Below, piece after piece: positions 6,534-7,125 of a DNA stretch of 7,125 nt (positions are counted from its first letter, which is position 1; each line of letters begins with the position of its first letter). The translations under genes and the position numbers were made by a program. Under the pieces are notes generated by a model. It saw only the letters and a program-made list of their open reading frames with translations. It was not told the DNA's origin and did not search any database. This stretch comes from Desulfocurvus sp. (GTDB taxonomy: Bacteria > Desulfobacterota > Desulfovibrionia > Desulfovibrionales > Desulfovibrionaceae), in contig NZ_JALNWM010000186.1 of NCBI RefSeq assembly GCF_023230885.1, forward strand, positions 1 through 7,125. Direction: 5' to 3'.

Positions 6534-6598
6534 CGGGGGCGCGGGCTGCCCGTGCGGCCTCAGCCCGGGTGGGCCGCTGCGGCCGGGGAGGCCCGGTG

Positions 6599-6633
6599 GG
6601 GCGGCGGGGCGCAGGGCCGGTGCCCCGCCGCCC
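6599..6633 (-). terminator. Strong GC hairpin just after the LysE-family gene, probable terminator
   Basis: GGGCGGCGGGGC (6599-6610) and GCCCCGCCGCCC (6622-6633) form a perfect 12-bp stem with an 11-base loop. It begins 4 bases beyond the exporter gene's stop codon, the usual place for a terminator. No T run follows on the minus strand, so it is either a hairpin-only terminator, as is common in very GC-rich genomes, or a 3'-end stabiliser used with Rho. Confidence 0.5.
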
Positions 6634-6637
6634 GGCC

Positions 6638-7125
6638 TCAGCCCGCCTGGGGCAGGTGGGCCAGGACCAGCGAGGCCACCAGGGTCAGGGCCAGGGCCCA
6701 GTTGAAGGCCAGCACCCGCGGCCGCGTGTTCAGCAGGCGGCCGACCCCCGCGCCCAGCAGGGCCCAGGCGCTGAAGCAGGGCAGGACCATCACCGCGAAC
6801 AGCGCGGCGATGACCAGCACCTCGGTGAACACGCCCGCGCCGCCGGTGGTGAACAGCGACACGGCGCCGATGTACATCATCCAGCACTTGGGGTTCAGCC
6901 ACTGGAAGACCGCGGCCTGCCCGAAGGTCAGGGGCCGGGCGGCGCCCTGCGGGCCGCCAGGGCCGAGCTGCCCCGAAAAGCGCGTGATCCTCCAGGCCAG
7001 CCAGAGCATGTAGGCCGAGCCGACCACGTCCAGGGCCGTATGCAGCACGGGCCAGGCCAGGAACAGCCGCCCGAGCCCGGCGCCCACCAGCACGCACATG
7101 ACCGGCAGGCTGACCTGGGCGCCCA
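6638..7125 (-). CDS. LysE/RhtB-family amino-acid exporter, 5' end cut by the window edge
   Basis: Inner-membrane efflux protein of the LysE/RhtB family, which exports amino acids or derivatives such as homoserine, threonine, cysteine or O-acetylserine. About 161 residues are visible where the family has about 200-210. The frame runs open through the right edge with no convincing start, so an in-frame ATG at 7099 is taken as internal, and about 40-45 N-terminal residues are missing. Hydrophobic spans include VVGSAYMLWLAWRI, which matches the family's GAAYLLWLGW segment, and WLNPKCWMMYIGAVSLF with the conserved NPK. A long span VLVIAALFAVMVLPCFSAWALLGAG follows, then a last span before the C-terminal QAG. 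The pattern is closest to EamB (YfiK)-like members as I recall them. It is separated from the iron locus by the G-rich block and a terminator, and is probably unrelated to it in function. The substrate cannot be told from sequence. Confidence 0.88.
   Translation of the reverse strand, partial: GAQVSLPVMCVLVGAGLGRLFLAWPVLHTALDVVGSAYMLWLAWRITRFSGQLGPGGPQGAARPLTFGQAAVFQWLNPKCWMMYIGAVSLFTTGGAGVFTEVLVIAALFAVMVLPCFSAWALLGAGVGRLLNTRPRVLAFNWALALTLVASLVLAHLPQAG

Larger units (their letters stand above)
6160..6598. other. Extremely G-rich intergenic block, no gene seen
   Basis: About 440 bases between the regulator promoter and the exporter terminator. The plus strand is rich in G runs, with few A or T. 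Long open frames exist on both strands only because stop codons are rare here; their products are Gly/Pro/Arg/Ala low-complexity and match no family I know. The block holds several hairpins, a short tandem repeat, an 11-bp direct repeat (TTGGCCGGGGC at 6202-6212 and 6226-6236) and G-quadruplex-like runs such as 6327-6345 (GGG, seven G, six G with 1-2 base gaps). No tRNA, riboswitch or recognisable small RNA was seen. Confidence 0.6.

Noticed and set aside
6162..7013. Plus-strand open frame of about 280 codons over the G-rich block and the exporter gene
   Set aside because: The product is Gly/Arg/Pro/Ala low-complexity and half of it mirrors the LysE-family gene; no ribosome site or family match seen.

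Overview
The DNA is very GC-rich, with strong G/C preference at third codon positions, and all five recognisable genes lie on the minus strand. The proteins look like those of a Gram-negative bacterium: an outer-membrane TonB-dependent receptor with a signal peptide, a pair of inner-membrane ABC half-transporters, an AraC-family regulator and a LysE/RhtB-type exporter. The codon and base style would fit a Desulfovibrio-like sulfate reducer, but that is only an impression; no marker gene in the window proves the taxon.

Layout from right to left, in the direction of transcription: the 3' part of a LysE/RhtB amino-acid exporter (6638 to the right edge) ends in a strong GC hairpin (6599-6633). 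Next comes about 450 bases of extremely G-rich, repeat-laden non-coding DNA. A consensus-like Fur box (6127-6145) sits inside a promoter with a perfect TTGACA -35 box. Then follow a PchR/YbtA-type AraC regulator (5079-6074), a 120-base gap with direct repeats that look like the regulator's own operator, two ABC half-transporters of the YbtP/YbtQ kind (3183-4958 and 1444-3183, overlapping by one base), and a TonB-dependent receptor (94-1422) 21 bases downstream.

Together this reads as an iron-regulated siderophore-uptake locus of yersiniabactin/pyochelin style. Fur would repress the regulator gene when iron is plentiful. The regulator, probably bound to ferric siderophore, would activate the transporter-receptor operon. 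The receptor would take the ferric complex across the outer membrane and the ABC pair would carry it across the inner membrane. No siderophore biosynthesis gene is visible, so use of foreign siderophores is possible.

The receptor is broken. It stops at 442 residues, where the family normally has about 650-700, and it ends in a sharply AT-rich junction (about 81-117) beyond which no receptor-like sequence is found in any frame. Something has replaced or interrupted its 3' third; the new sequence at the left edge is too short to identify. No new kind of biological system is evident; the most interesting points are the interrupted receptor, the layered Fur/AraC control sites and the odd G-rich intergenic block.
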